Source: Mimachlamys varia
Taxonomy: Eukaryota > Mollusca > Bivalvia > Pectinida > Pectinidae
Assembly (NCBI GenBank): GCA_947623455.1
Contig: OX392532.1
Span: 26,820,792-26,884,791 of the forward strand
Length of the DNA stretch: 64,000 nt
Reading direction: 5' to 3'
Shown here: positions 48,509 through 60,461 of the stretch, in pieces
Layout: each line of letters opens with the position of its first letter
Position numbering within the stretch: the stretch's first letter is position 1
Notes under the pieces: model-generated
Told to the model about the DNA's origin: nothing
What the model saw: the letters and a program-made list of their open reading frames with translations, nothing else
Database searches by the model: none
Program-made: the position numbers and the translations under genes

Positions 48509-49667
48509 CGAGGGGTGTTTCAAAAATAATGTCACTTGCATCGGTGCTCATATAGCGGAAGTGCTTTTGTTCATTTTAATTTGCTTTGCCCTTCAAAATA
48601 CTCTCCGCTAGCCAAAACACACCTTTTTAGCCGGTCAATCCATTTTTGGAAGTATTTTTCATACTCTTCAATGGGTACACCCATCAGACATTGATAATCA
48701 GCAGATCCAAGGGCATTTCTCGAATTGTATCTTCCAAATAAATGATATTTCTGTTTTGGAAAGAGACACTAGTCGCAGGGCCCAAGTCTAGCGAATACGG
48801 AGGGTGCGGAAGGACGGTAACCTTCTCTGACTCCAAAAAGTCAGTCACAATACGTATCATGCAAAAGTCGGAAATACTTAAGTCCTGTTTTGGGGCGGCG
48901 ACTTTTGTAGTAGTTCTTCAACTTTCTCAGAACAACGTTTTTATAGAACTTGCTTGTGATCGTTCTGCCTTTTGGCACCGGGATTTGAATAGCTGGACCC
49001 TTATTAGTGAAAATAATAGCATACCAAAACTTGGGCGTCTGGCATTTTTAGTGGCCCATATTCGGTTCACAACCTTCCGCTTTGGTTCAAAATAATACAC
49101 CCAGGTCTCATCACCAGTGACTTTATTATCAAAAGCCTTTTTACTATATTTTGGGTACATTTTGAGAAGTTTGTTTGCCATTGTTACACGCGTCTTCTTT
49201 TGCTCATTCGTTAACAAATGGGGTATCCATCTTTCATTTATCTTTTTAACTTTTAGGTGTTTCTTCAAAATTGCAACGACAAGTTTGTCATTTGAGCCAA
49301 TTGTCTTACGGTGAATCGAGCATCAGTTTGGAGGATATTTCGGATTTTTTCTATGTTACCTTTGGTCTTAGTTGTTGCAGGACGACCTGGTTGAGCAGCA
49401 TCTTTCAGTTTCAGTAATGACCTACCTTTTATTTAGGCCCTAATTTCAAGAACATTTTCAACTCGTTTTCCTGTCATTTTGTGTCTAGTCTAACGAATAG
49501 GCTATGAAACGATGTACACTGTACCGAGGCCAGTGAACGTGTGGACGAGATATTTACCTGTGTCACGAGCCAGTGATCACTCAATCGACACGAGGTGGTT
49601 TTGTGCATAAATTGCACGATTTCCGCAAAATAAAGCACAGATGACATTATTTATGGAACACCCCTCG
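48509..49667 (-). mobile_element. mariner element, unit 2
   Basis: 1159 bp between TA dinucleotides (48507-48508, 49668-49669). Terminal repeats CGAGGGGTGTTTCAAAAATA and, inverted, CGAGGGGTGTTCCATAAATA match at all but two of about 26 positions. The transposase on the minus strand keeps TGDETWVYYFEP (about 49105), but a ~20-bp deletion removes the HDNAPAH segment, the third Asp is lost, and the N-terminal helix-turn-helix present in unit 4 is deleted. It is inactive. Insertion interrupts the LINE ORF near its C-terminus. Confidence 0.92.
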
Positions 49668-49669
49668 TA

Positions 49670-50147
49670 CACACACTTTCAAAAAAAACTTTGCTACGAA
49701 GGATACTTACAAATACTCATTTTTCCCACACACAATAACACAGTGGACTCTCCTTACTGTAGCAACAGTACATTGCACTACACTCGAGGACTACAAGGCA
49801 CCTTTTCCCTACGTAGCCTTTGCTTCCCTCATCAACACCACACCTGCTTTTACCCCCTTTTATCCTATATGCACTGAAAATACAACACTATAATTGACTT
49901 TTCTCACGCCACTGTGTTTTTAAACCAACAGACCAGGTGATGTAATCATCAATATTGATGGAATCTACATAATTAGAAGAAGAAGAAGAAGATCGAAATG
50001 TATGCTAATTGTCTATCTCATGTAGTTTACATGAGATGGTACGTGGGTGGCTGTGTTGTGCAATGGATAGCGTACCGTCTTTCACAAAGTTGTTATAAAT
50101 GTAGAGCGCGTATAATTAATTAATCGGGAGTTGTCTAACTCGACAGA
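49670..50147 (+). pseudogene. LINE C-terminus, 3' UTR and right flank, unit 2
   Basis: Right of the mariner the LINE protein resumes: THTFKKNFATKDTYKYSFFP and HTITQWTLLTVATVHCTTLE, the usual end of this class of RT protein, with a stop after YPICTEN (about 49877). The 3' end with the (GAA)n tail lies at 49975-49992, then the shared flank. Confidence 0.8.
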
Positions 50148-50977
50148 GTCCTGCGCGACACACCCCGCCATATTCATACACGACCTAGCCTACAGTACAA
50201 ACTTAAATATTATGGCATAACAGGAAACACACATGCATGGATTACAGACTTCTTCTCACTACGCACCCAAAACAGTTGTTTTGAGGACAAACAATCAGAC
50301 AAAATACATGTAACAACTGAGTCCACCAAGGAACCTGTTTGGGCCCAATCCTCTTCCTAATATACATAAACGACTTCCACGAATACATACAACACAGAAC
50401 ACTAAGACTATTCGCAGACGACAGCATCATATACAAACCGATCCACGACAAGGACGACACAACAAAACTACATCAAGACCTAGTCGCAGCGGGACACTGG
50501 GAAACTGACTGGTTAATGAAATTTCACCCTGACAAGTGCAACATCATCAACATCTCACCAAAACGCAACAATATACAACACTCCAACAAGTCGACCCTGC
50601 CAAATACTTACATTACAAAATAACTTAAAAAGGGACAAACATAACAACAACATCACGCCAAACGCAAACAAATCACCAGGGTTCCTCAAACGCAACTTAA
50701 AAATCAACTCACCACACATAAAAAACCATGCATACACAGCACTATCGAATTCAACAGTTAGAAAAAACACAACGCGGAGCAGCACGATACGTCAACAACA
50801 AATACCACAACACTAGCTCAGTAACAGACATGCTACACCAACTACAATGGCCAACATTACAAACATGACGGCTGCAAACACGACTAATATTCTTCTACAA
50901 AATAGTGCACCAAACAGTAGCCGTCGACCACACATCTATCCTCACCCCAGCAGATTCCAGAACCAAACACGCGCATA
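50148..50977 (+). pseudogene. LINE RT, C-terminal part, unit 3
   Basis: Practically identical to unit 2 (47679-48508), including the open stretch 50339-50623 with FADDSIIY. Confidence 0.85.
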
Positions 50978-52136
50978 CGAGGGGTGTTTCAAAAATAATG
51001 TCACTTGCATCGGTGCTCATATAGCGGAAGTGCTTTTGTTCATTTTAATTTGCTTTGCCCTTCAAAATACTCTCCGCTAGCCAAAACACACCTTTTTAGC
51101 CGGTCAGTCCATTTTTGGAAGTATTTTTCATACTCTTCAATGGGTACACCCATCAGACATTGATAATCAGCAGATCCAAGGGCATTTCTCGAATTGTATC
51201 TTCCAAATAAATGATATTTCTGTTTTGGAAAGAGACACTAGTCGCAGGGCCCAAGTCTAGCGAATACGGAGGGTGCGGAAGGACGGTAACCTTCTCTGAC
51301 TCCAAAAAGTCAGTCACAATACGTATCATGCAAAAGTCGGAAATACTTAAGTCCTGTTTTGGGGCGGCGACTTTTGTAGTAGTTCTTCAACTTTCTTAGA
51401 ACAACGTTTTTATAGAACTTGCTTGTGATCGTTCTGCCTTTTGGCACCGGGATTTGAATAGCTGGACCCTTATTAGTGAAAATAATAGCATACCAAAACT
51501 TGGGCGTCTGGCATTTTTAGTGGCCCATATTCGGTTCACAACCTTCCGCTTTGGTTCAAAATAATACACCCAGGTCTCATCACCAGTGACTATATTATCA
51601 AAAGCCTTTTTACTATATTTTGGGTACATTTTGAGAAGTTTGTTTGCCATTGTTACACGCGTCTTCTTTTGCTCATTCGTTAACAAATGGGGTATCCATC
51701 TTTCATTTATCTTTTTAACTTTTAGGTGTTTCTTCAAAATTGCAACGACAAGTTTGTCATTTGAGCCAATTGTCTTACGGTGAATCGAACATCAGTTTGG
51801 AGGATATTTCGGATTTTTTCTATGTTACCTTTGGTCTTAGTTGTTGCAGGACGACCTGGTTGAGCAGCATCTTTCAGTTTCAGTAATGACCTACCTTTTA
51901 TTTAGGCCCTAATTTCAAGAACATTTTCAACTCGTTTTCCTGTCATTTTGTGTCTAGTCTAACGAATAGGCTATGAAACGATGTACACTGTACCGAGGCC
52001 AGTGAACGTGTGGACGAGATATTTACCTGTGTCACGAGCCAGTGATCACTCAATCGACACGAGGTGGTTTTGTGCATAAATTGCACGATTTCCGCAAAAT
52101 AAAGCACAGATGACATTATTTATGGAACACCCCTCG
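50978..52136 (-). mobile_element. mariner element, unit 3
   Basis: 1159 bp, TA-flanked, same deletions as unit 2. It differs from unit 2 at a few bases only, for example TATATTATC against TTTATTATC in the GDETW region (Ile against Lys in the frame). Confidence 0.92.
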
Positions 52137-52616
52137 TACACACACTTTCAAAAAAAACTTTGCTACGAAGGATACTTACAAATACTCATTTTTCCCACAC
52201 ACAATAACACAGTGGACTCTCCTTACTGTAGCAACAGTACATTGCACTACACTCGAGGACTACAAGGCACCTTTTCCCTACGTAGCCTTTGCTTCCCTCA
52301 TCAACACCACACCTGCTTTTACCCCCTTTTATCCTATATGCACTGAAAATACAACACTATAATTGACTTTTCTCACGCCACTGTGTTTTTAAACCAACAG
52401 ACCAGGTGATGTAATCATCAATATTGATGGAATCTACATAATTAGAAGAAGAAGAAGAAGATCGAAATGTATGCTAATTGTCTATCTCATGTAGTTTACA
52501 TGAGATGGTACGTGGGTGGCTGTGTTGTGCAATGGATAGCGTACCGTCTTTCACAAAGTTGTTATAAATGTAGAGCGCGTATAATTAATTAATCGGGAGT
52601 TGTCTAACTCGACAGA
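52137..52616 (+). pseudogene. LINE C-terminus, 3' UTR and right flank, unit 3
   Basis: Same as unit 2, shifted by 2469 bp, with the resumed LINE frame at 52110-52346 and (GAA)n tail near 52444-52461. Confidence 0.8.
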
Positions 52617-53446
52617 GTCCTGCGCGACACACCCCGCCATATTCATACACGACCTAGCCTACAGTACAAACTTAAATATTATGGCATAACAGGAAACACA
52701 CATGCATGGATTACAGACTTCTTCTCACTACGCACCCAAAACAGTTGTTTTGAGGACAAACAATCAGACAAAATACATGTAACAACTGAGTCCACCAAGG
52801 AACCTGTTTGGGCCCAATCCTCTTCCTAATATACATAAACGACTTCCACGAATACATACAACACAGAACACTAAGACTATTCGCAGACGACAGCATCATA
52901 TACAAACCGATCCACGACGAGGACGACACAACAAAACTACATCAAGACCTAGTCGCAGCGGGACACTGGGAAACTGACTGGTTAATGAAATTTCACCCTG
53001 ACAAGTGCAACATCATCAACATCTCACCAAAACGCAACAATATACAACACTCCAACAAGTCGACCCTGCCAAATACTTACATTACAAAATAACTTAAAAA
53101 GGGACAAACATAACAACAACATCACGCCAAACGCAAACAAATCACCAAGGTTCCTCAAACGCAACTTAAAAATCAACTCACCACACATAAAAAACCATGC
53201 ATACACAGCACTATCGAATTCAGCAGTTAGAAAAAACACAACGCGGAGCAGCACGATACGTCAACAACAAATACCACAACACTAGCTCAGTAACAGACAT
53301 GCTACACCAACTACAATGGCCAACATTACAAACATGACGGCTGCAAACACGACTAATATTCTTCTACAAAATAGTGCACCAAACAGTAGCCGTCGACCAC
53401 ACATCTATCCTCACCCCAGCAGATTCTAGAACCAAACACGCGCATA
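52617..53446 (+). pseudogene. LINE RT, C-terminal part, unit 4
   Basis: Same segment with a few private changes (HDED for HDKD near 52917, TTCTAGA for TTCCAGA near 53426). Confidence 0.85.
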
Positions 53447-54524
53447 CGAGGGGTGTTTCAAAAATAATGTCACTTGCATCGGTGCTCATATAGCGGAAGT
53501 GCTTTTGTTCATTTTAATTTGCTTTGCCCTTCAAAATACTCTCCGCTAGCCAAAACACACCTTTTTAGCCGGTCAGTCCATTTTTGGAAGTATTTTTCAT
53601 ACTCTTCAATGGGTACACCCATCAGACATTGATAATCAGCAGATCCAAGGGCATTTCTCGAATTGTATCTTCCAAATAAATGATATTTCTGTTTTGGAAA
53701 GAGACACTAGTCGCAGGGCCCAAGTCTAGCGAATACGGAGGGTGCGGAAGGACGGTAACCTTCTCTGACTCCAAAAAGTCAGTCACAATACGTATCATGC
53801 AAAAGTCGGAAATACTTAAGTCCTGTTTTGGGGCGGCGACTTTTGTAGTAGTTCTTCAACTTTCTCAGAACAACGTTTTTATAGAACTTGCTTGTGATCG
53901 TTCTGCCTTTTGGCACCGGGATTTGAATAGCTGGACCCTTATTAGTGAAAATAATAGCATATCAAAACTTGGGCGTCTGGCATTTTTAGTGGCCCATATT
54001 CGGTTCACAACCTTCCGCTTTGGTTCAAAATAATACACCCAGGTCTTATTTTATATAATATATTTCTTATATTATATAATATATTTCGGATTTTTTCTAT
54101 GTTACCTTTGGTCTTAGTTGTTGCAGGACGACCTGGTTGAGCAGCATTTTTCAGTTGCTGCTGCCCAGCACTAAATTTACCTACCCACCTACAAACAGTC
54201 CTGTGAGACATTTGGCCCTTCCCATAAATGTCACACACCTCGCGGTGAATATCTACAGCCTTTATGCCGAGTAATGACCTACCTTTTATTTAGGCCCTAA
54301 TTTCAAGAACATTTTCAACTCGTTTTCCTGTCATTTTGTGTCTAGTCTAACGAATAGGCTATGAAACGATGTACACTGTACCGAGGCCAGTGAACGTGTG
54401 GACGAGATATTTACCTGTGTCACGAGCCAGTGATCACTCAATCGACACGAGGTGGTTTTGTGCATAAATTGCACGATTTCCGCAAAATAAAGCACAGATG
54501 ACATTATTTATGGAACACCCCTCG
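53447..54524 (-). mobile_element. mariner element, unit 4, rearranged
   Basis: 1078 bp, TA-flanked. It keeps on the minus strand an N-terminal helix-turn-helix segment (CDIYGKGQMSHRTVCRWVGKF, 54130-54240) that units 1-3 have lost by a ~110-bp deletion. But the stretch with GDETW and the following ~200 bp is gone, replaced by an AT-rich direct repeat of TTATATAATATATTTC (54050-54090). Like the others it also lacks the second and third catalytic Asp. Confidence 0.9.
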
Positions 54525-55015
54525 TACACACACTTTCAAAAAAAAACTTTGCTACGAAGGATACTTACAAATACTCATTTTTCCCACACACAATAACACA
54601 GTGGAATCTCCTTACTGTAGCAACAGTACATTGCACTACACTCGAGGACTACACTGTACAAGGCACGTATTCCCTACGTAGCCTTTGCTTCCCTCATCAA
54701 CACCACACCTGCTTTTACCCCCTTTTATCCTATATGCACTGAAAAATACAACACTATAATTGACTTTTCTCACGCCACTGTGTTTTTAAACCAACAGACC
54801 AGGTGATGTAATCATCAATATTGATGGAATCTACCTAATTAGAAGAAGAAGAAGAAGATCGAAAAGTATGCAAATTGTCTATCTCATGTAGTTTACATGA
54901 GATGGTACGTGGGTGGCTGTGTTGTGCAATGGATAGCGTACCGTCTTTCACAAAGTTGTTATAAATGTAGAGCGCGTATAATTAATTAATCGGGAGTTGT
55001 CTAACTCGACAGAGG
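54525..55015 (+). pseudogene. LINE C-terminus, 3' UTR and right flank, unit 4
   Basis: Last copy of the resumed LINE frame, with a small insertion (CTGTACA near 54655), the (GAA)n tail at about 54841-54858 and the shared flank. After CGACAGAG at 55015 the sequence becomes unique (GATATATTTCTCG), which marks the array end. Confidence 0.8.
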
Positions 55016-55740
55016 ATATATTTCTCGTGTACACCATGATATCAGATCTACCATTAGCTAAACGGCTGATTTTGTAGGAATTTTTATAGTTAGTAATTAT
55101 AAGTAGCCTATCATAGGCTACGACGGCCGCCATCTTTGTTTGAACTTGGCTGAGCGGGCAAACTCAAAATACAATTTATCGTCATTGTAAGTTTCTCAGC
55201 AAGTTATAAGACTTTATTCAGGGTTGGAATGCACAATGATTCTCTGAGATAAATGTAAATTACACATTTGGTACGTACTTGGTGTTTAAAACTGTTGATT
55301 TTAAGACAATCTCCTCAGTCGTGCTGCTCCCACGGAAAACTGTTGAGGATGACGTCTCGGCCGTATTCTGTGTACTTTTTAAATACGGCTCAGAAACGGA
55401 TATTATTAATTATTACAGATGACTGGGTATTTATGAAACATTTTCGCATTAATAATTAATTGGGAAACGCAAACAATAGTATTTTTATACATTTACATGT
55501 TCGGCACTTTATTGTGCTCTTGGCGACATGACACTGTTTTTGGGAGTAATTCGGTTGCTTCACTTAGTGACGTCGTCATATTGCTTCAAAATCTCCTTAT
55601 AATTATGGTAATTTGGAGGCGCCTAGAGTATAAATAGCGGAGCAACATCAGCAGTTTTAGCTCTCTCGTCCCGGCATCGGATATAATTAATGCACCGTTA
55701 AACTTACCACTGTGTTCGTAGGAGTTATTTACCTTTGTAT
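55016..55740. other. Unique DNA with a TATA-type candidate promoter
   Basis: TATAAATA at 55629-55636 is preceded by GC-richer GGAGGCGCC and followed about 25-35 bp later by a TCAGCAGTTTTAGCTCTCTC pyrimidine-containing stretch that could hold a start site. TGACGTCGTCA near 55568 resembles a CRE site. No coding exon follows; the 120-bp repeat begins at 55742. It could be the promoter of a lost element. Open frames here are short and unrecognised. Confidence 0.25.
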
Positions 55741-55741
55741 G

Positions 55742-56357
55742 ATTGCAAGATATTTGGTACTAATCTTGCAATAGAGAAATTGATGAATTGATCAATTTCC
55801 ATAATAATGAAGCTAGGAATTTTATACAAGACTTTAATACTGTCTTGTATATTTATTACAAGATATTTGGTTATAATCTTGTAATTAAGAAATTGATGCA
55901 TTGATCAATTTCCATAAATAATCATAATTAACTATATTATATTACTACAAGAGTCTAGTATCCTCTTGTATATTTATTACAAGATATTTGATTATAATCT
56001 TGTAATTAAGAAATTGATGCATTGATCAATTTCCATAAATAATTACAATTAACTATATAATATTACTACAAGAGTCTAGTATCCTCTTGTATATTTATTA
56101 CAAGATATTTGATTATAATTATGTAATTAAGAAATTGATGCATTGATCAATTTCCATAAATAATTACAATTAACTATATAGTATTACTACAAGAGTCTAG
56201 TATCATCTTGTATATTTATTACAAGATATTTGATTATAATCTTGTAATTAAGAAATTGATGCATTGATCAATTTCCATAAATAATTACAATTAACTATAT
56301 AATATTACTACAAGAGTCTAGTATCATCTTGTATATTCTATTACAAGATGTTTGGTT
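55742..56357. repeat. 120-bp tandem repeat with three hairpins per unit
   Basis: Units start near 55742 (diverged), 55856, 55976, 56096, 56216 and a partial one at 56339. Each has ACAAGAT..ATCTTGT, then AATTGATGCATTGATCAATT, then TACAAGAG..CTCTTGTA inverted repeats, joined by AATTAACTATATAATATTAC. The inner four units are nearly identical. The last partial unit is cut by the hairpin MITE. Confidence 0.9.
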
Positions 56358-56520
56358 ATATAGGGATTGAACGGCGTTTTTTAATTTTCATGCCGGTATG
56401 AATGCAAAGCGGTTACATCCATATTGCATGAAGCCCGCTAGGGCTTCATGGTCAATATGGATGTAACCGATTTGCATTCATACCGGCATGAACATTAAAA
56501 CAATGCCGTTCAATTCATAT
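56358..56520. mobile_element. Long-hairpin MITE, about 150-160 bp
   Basis: The arms, ATTGAACGGCGTTTTTTAAT through CATATTGCATGAAGCCC and its complement, are nearly perfect over about 75 bp with only GCTA in the centre (about 56441). Outer ends ATTGAACGG / CCGTTCAAT are flanked by AT-rich DNA, and no clear target duplication was resolved. A one-arm copy lies at 40580-40614. Confidence 0.8.
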
Positions 56521-58466
56521 ATTTACATTTTTACTACTGAATAATTGTCTAATTTGTTTTCTTATTTATTGAACAACTGGTTGATCAACTGCGTTTGTTA
56601 TTGCACCGTCCTTTAAACGAAAAAGGCGGAACAGCCATAATTTGCGTAAAATTGGCGCCAATAATCTACCGTAGTCATTTGAACGTTTGACGCGGGGGCG
56701 TTCTCCATGTTATTAGAAGCGGAGCCGTAAGACTCCCATTGAACAAGACTAATATATTACGTCATAAGTAATTCACGAGAATGGATGAATTCGTACTGTA
56801 TTCATGATGTATTCATAGTCTAGTGTTTGTTGTTTTCAGTTAGTATGTTCATATAGAGAAGAAACAATCAGAATGTAAATATAATATTGTAAATCTTGAA
56901 CTCACTTGTAGGTAAATAAGTTTGTATGGATCATTATTGTATCCTGCTCTAGATTCTGATTAAGGAAACATAAAGTACATCACAAATTATTCCATTAACA
57001 AGTGGTTGTGTAAGAATCTTTATTTTGCTATTGCAAAGTATTATTGTTACAGTAATATAATTATAGTGTCAAATATCTCTGTGATATTATAAGCTATTTC
57101 ATTTTAACGAAACACTCGTTTTGACTCGGCTACCAGTCTTTATTGTAATAGTTCTTATACGCTACCATTGAGATCTTTATTTGTAAATTAACTTGAGTCT
57201 ACTAAACTGGAATATCCTCTTATATAGTGAAATAATTATAGAGAGAGTGTGTAAAAACATTGTACCTCTGTATCTGACTATTGACCAGAATATATGTATG
57301 GCACTTGAACTGTGGCGTTGAGTATTCTTTCAAATTGGCTAATCAGATGATCTGTGATCAACTCTAACTCAGGACATACAGTGTACTTGAGTGGGAACCC
57401 TTGAAAGTAGAGACGACAGGCGAGATTCGTTTCAATATAATAAATCATGTGCGCTAATATTCGGACCAAGAGTGATGAGGCTGTATGACTTCATAATTAT
57501 GGATTTATTTTACTTATACAAAAAAAAAATATAACTTTTCGTTAGTTATACATGTATCTTGGGAGATTTGGCGCTATTCGGTGGGTTCTCGTCTTTTCGT
57601 TATGTCGTTTTGTTTTCCCTTGGTGGTATTTTGCAGGCGACAAAGCGAAAAAGACGTAATGTCATACTAAGCAAATATATACGTAAAATGTTTTGAAAAC
57701 AAATTAACCAACGACTTGTATCATCAGGCTAGTTACATATACACATAGATACATAGGGTATAAACTGTAGTACATACAAAATGTAAGTGTGTACGATGGT
57801 TAATTAGTCTAACATCATGCATGAAAACAATATTTGGATTAACATTTAATATATTATCATTTTTATTGTTTATATTACCAACTATCGTTATTGTGTATAC
57901 TAATAACGTGATACTGTATGTACTAATTTCCTACAAGAATGCACAAAACCTGTTTTAAATGTTGGATGCAAATCTTTGTGAACTGACACCATACAATTTT
58001 ATATCATAGAGTTATCTCCCTTGTGTTTGCTCCGTTCTAGTTTCACTTTAATTTCACACGGTGACAACTGGAGCTGACAGGAGTCCGGACCATGGACCTA
58101 CAATGAAGCAGCGATGTATGTTTTTGTTATTTAGTTTTGTCCTGTATGTATGAAAGCATTTAATCACGGCAAAGCATATCTTGTATGGTGATATAAACTG
58201 ATAGGTCAAGTTCAATAAAATCTAGGTCAAGCTAGATAGCGACCAAGGATCAGTGGATAGGAACACAAACAATGCTATCAAAACTTGACCGGGATTTTAA
58301 CCAGTGCATTTTTGCACCTATTGCACAAATGTAGGTAAGGATTGCTTTACCTGTTGGTACAAATGTTAAAAAATACATTTAATGACTGCTCGCACTAACC
58401 TAAAGAAATTTTTTGTTATATTGAATATTTTGCTAAATTGAGTTTTATGCCATATTTAAATCCACA
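56521..58466. other. AT-rich intergenic DNA, no gene seen
   Basis: No exon-like run was found. GAGTTATCTCCCTT (58010-58023) is a molluscan repeat word. 58060-58115 is GC-richer with ATG 58102 and a GTATGT donor-like site behind it, which could be a 5' exon of the downstream gene, but nothing supports it strongly. A-run at 57519-57528. Confidence 0.4.
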
Positions 58467-58740
58467 GGGGCTAGGCACGGACCTACAGGGTTCTCACTAA
58501 GTTTTGCAATAATTGGTTGATTTCGAAAGAATAGCTGGTTAAATTTTCACATTCTTTAATGTTGACATACATACAAAGTCTGTACATGTATTTGAAATTC
58601 TGAAAAAATAGCTGGTTCAAATTAAAGTTGGTGAATAACAGGCTACTTTTGCTGGCAACCAGCATTTAATGAGAACCCTGACCTATACTATGAAATGATT
58701 ATCAGACAATTAGTTGATTATATGATTCAAATCACATGTG
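58467..58740. repeat. Copy of the 58.75-kb repeat arm, split by a MITE
   Basis: CTAGGCACGGACCTA (58471-58485) and TACTATGAAATGATTATCAG (58686 on) together match one arm of the adjacent inverted repeat. The MITE at 58486-58680 separates them, with ACCTA duplicated at the break. Confidence 0.75.
58486..58680. mobile_element. MITE with CAGGGTTCTCA ends and ACCTA duplication
   Basis: 195 bp. Terminal inverted repeats are CAGGGTTCTCA and TGAGAACCCTG. ACCTA flanks both sides (58481-58485, 58681-58685). Internal ATAGCTGGTT words occur twice. CAGGG termini recall hAT elements, but those usually duplicate 8 bp, so the superfamily is open. Confidence 0.8.
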
Positions 58741-58899
58741 CTATAGGCACAGACCTGCATCCCTATGAGATGATTGTCAGATAATTATTTAACATATATT
58801 GAATGTGACCCCTCCCACTTATATATTTGTGACACAGGTTTGATAATTATCTGACAATCATTTCATAGTGATGACGTACATGTAGGTCTGTGCCTATAT
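58741..58899. repeat. Inverted repeat, arms about 50 bp
   Basis: The left arm (58741-58788: CTATAGGCACAGACCTGCAT .. GATGATTGTCAGATAATTA) pairs with the right arm (58843-58899: TAATTATCTGACAATCATTT .. AGGTCTGTGCCTATA). It is probably a MITE; a third, interrupted copy of the arm lies directly to its left. Confidence 0.75.
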
Positions 58900-58924
58900 C
58901 CCCTGTTTTTTAACACCATAATCA

Positions 58925-59870
58925 CTCACCCCCTTTAGTATAATGTGACAGGGTTATCTTACCCCTTGGTTTGATATCCCCTTGTCTCACTACAAATATT
59001 TGAGTCATGGGGATCTTAACCTTCAGGGTAAGTTTCCTCTGTGTCATCCCCAAAGATGTGAAAGATTCTAAACAAATACATTACAAATAATCCATAAAGA
59101 ACAACAGGAATCTTCCTTGAAAAAAGTTTGCAATACAAAGAATTTATAGCAAAAAAAAGGGTTTCACTGTATATTGCACTATTATAATAATGAAACATTC
59201 ATGTCAGATTTTGTATTGTATATTCTGATTTGTAATATAATTTCCTTACTGTAGTGTCATATATTTTGTGTTACATGTTACTGTATGTCGTGGCAACACT
59301 AAGGCTCCTTGTGTACCACCTTGTTGATGAGGCAAGATTAGTTTGTCCCTTTGATATATATCAAAAAGAATCTTTTGGTCACACAAGTTAACATTAAAAA
59401 CTATCTGGATCTAGGCTTATCATGCAGCCAAGCGAGGATTTTTTTTACCTGAGTGCCTTCAGTTTTGCCATGACATATTCCAAGGGTGTAGAAAGCATAC
59501 AATGCAGTTGATTGTAACCCTGTTGGATATAAAGGATGAGCATAATTCTGTACACAGACAAGATGTATGAAGTCCACAGTTTTCTTTCCAGTCCTTATTT
59601 GATGTGAAGAATGGCTACTGTCTTTACTGATGGGGTCGAAATTCCTGTTGTTATCTCCCCTTACCAAGGGATGCGGAAACTTTAGCACTATCCAGAGGAT
59701 ATGGTAATTATCACCAGTTGTTATTGTCAGCATCTTCCTTATCAAGTACCGCGTGAGGAATTACACATGATAGTTTGGAATTATTCATCTAATATGACAA
59801 CCAATGTTCAGGCAATTTGTTTTGAAAAAAAGTTAAAAAAAAATAGATTTAAATGGGACTGGACTCATGG
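58925..59870. other. Intergenic DNA with one repeat fragment
   Basis: 58980-59070 shares words with the 42.6-kb hairpin (GTCTCACTAC, CATCCCC, GTGAAAGATTCT). The minus-strand frame 59401-59745 has no recognisable domain. No exon was identified. Confidence 0.4.
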
Positions 59871-59939
59871 CACTTGTGCAAGATACTTGTTCCAGTCTAC
59901 TCAGTTGTAAATTAATCAACAGTGTAGTTGGGCAGTGCT

Positions 59940-60155
59940 AGACAGGACATAGCTAGAAATTGTAGAATGCTAGTTGTGCGCACCGAAATGGCAGCACCAG
60001 TTGTATGCACCCCAGGCAGTTGAGAATGAAATTAGTTGGTTGCTAAGGCCCTATTACGAAAGATAGTAATTTGAACCACCTTGAGACGACCTAAAGGTTG
60101 TGATAAAGCGGTATATAAGAACTGCCTATTAATATTACTGTTATTATTGGCTGTG
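59940..60155 (+). repeat. Retroposon (SINE-like) 3' region with AT-rich tail
   Basis: It ends AAAGGTTGTGATAAAGCGGT ATATAAG and then a degenerate (ATT)n tail, close to the ..AAAGCGCTATATAA.. end widespread in animal SINEs and L2/CR1-like LINEs. The 5' limit and polymerase III boxes were not resolved. Confidence 0.45.
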
Positions 60156-60461
60156 ATATAAGTATGTAGAAAGTGTTATTGTGGGAGGAAATGGGAATAC
60201 TCACAGAGCATGCACATGATTGTAAAAAAAATGTTTTGATATTGAAGTCATTATGTATATTAAATACTCCCCCTTTAAGATTAGTTACAACAAAAAATAA
60301 TGTTCAAGTTAGCATTTTTACTTGCTATGAATGTATACTGCTATCTGAATGCTGAAATATAGTTGCAGAGATTCATTGATTTCATTCAAAACAAAACTAT
60401 GGTATCTTGTTGTGATTTTGCTTCAATAAAAATTATCAATAACAACATAACTCTACCGCAG

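Larger units (their letters stand above)
45602..55015 (+). repeat. Tandem array, four units of LINE 3' part + mariner
   Basis: Units run 45602-47678, 47679-50147, 50148-52616 and 52617-55015. Units 2 and 3 are both 2469 bp and almost identical; unit 1 lacks part of the mariner and the LINE tail, and unit 4 has a rearranged mariner. Each unit starts at GTCCTGCGCGACACACCCCG inside the RT domain and ends with 150 bp of flanking DNA (..TCTAACTCGACAGAG). Only unit 1 is joined to the upstream half of the LINE and only unit 4 to the unique DNA on the right. So the LINE, with the mariner in it, was tandemly duplicated together with its right flank. Confidence 0.95.

Noticed and set aside
58091..58114. 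ATG with nearby GTATGT donor, considered as first exon of the GLT1D1-like gene
   Set aside because: The peptide is only a few residues, the phase does not join to 60462, and the expected N-terminal strand motif is absent.
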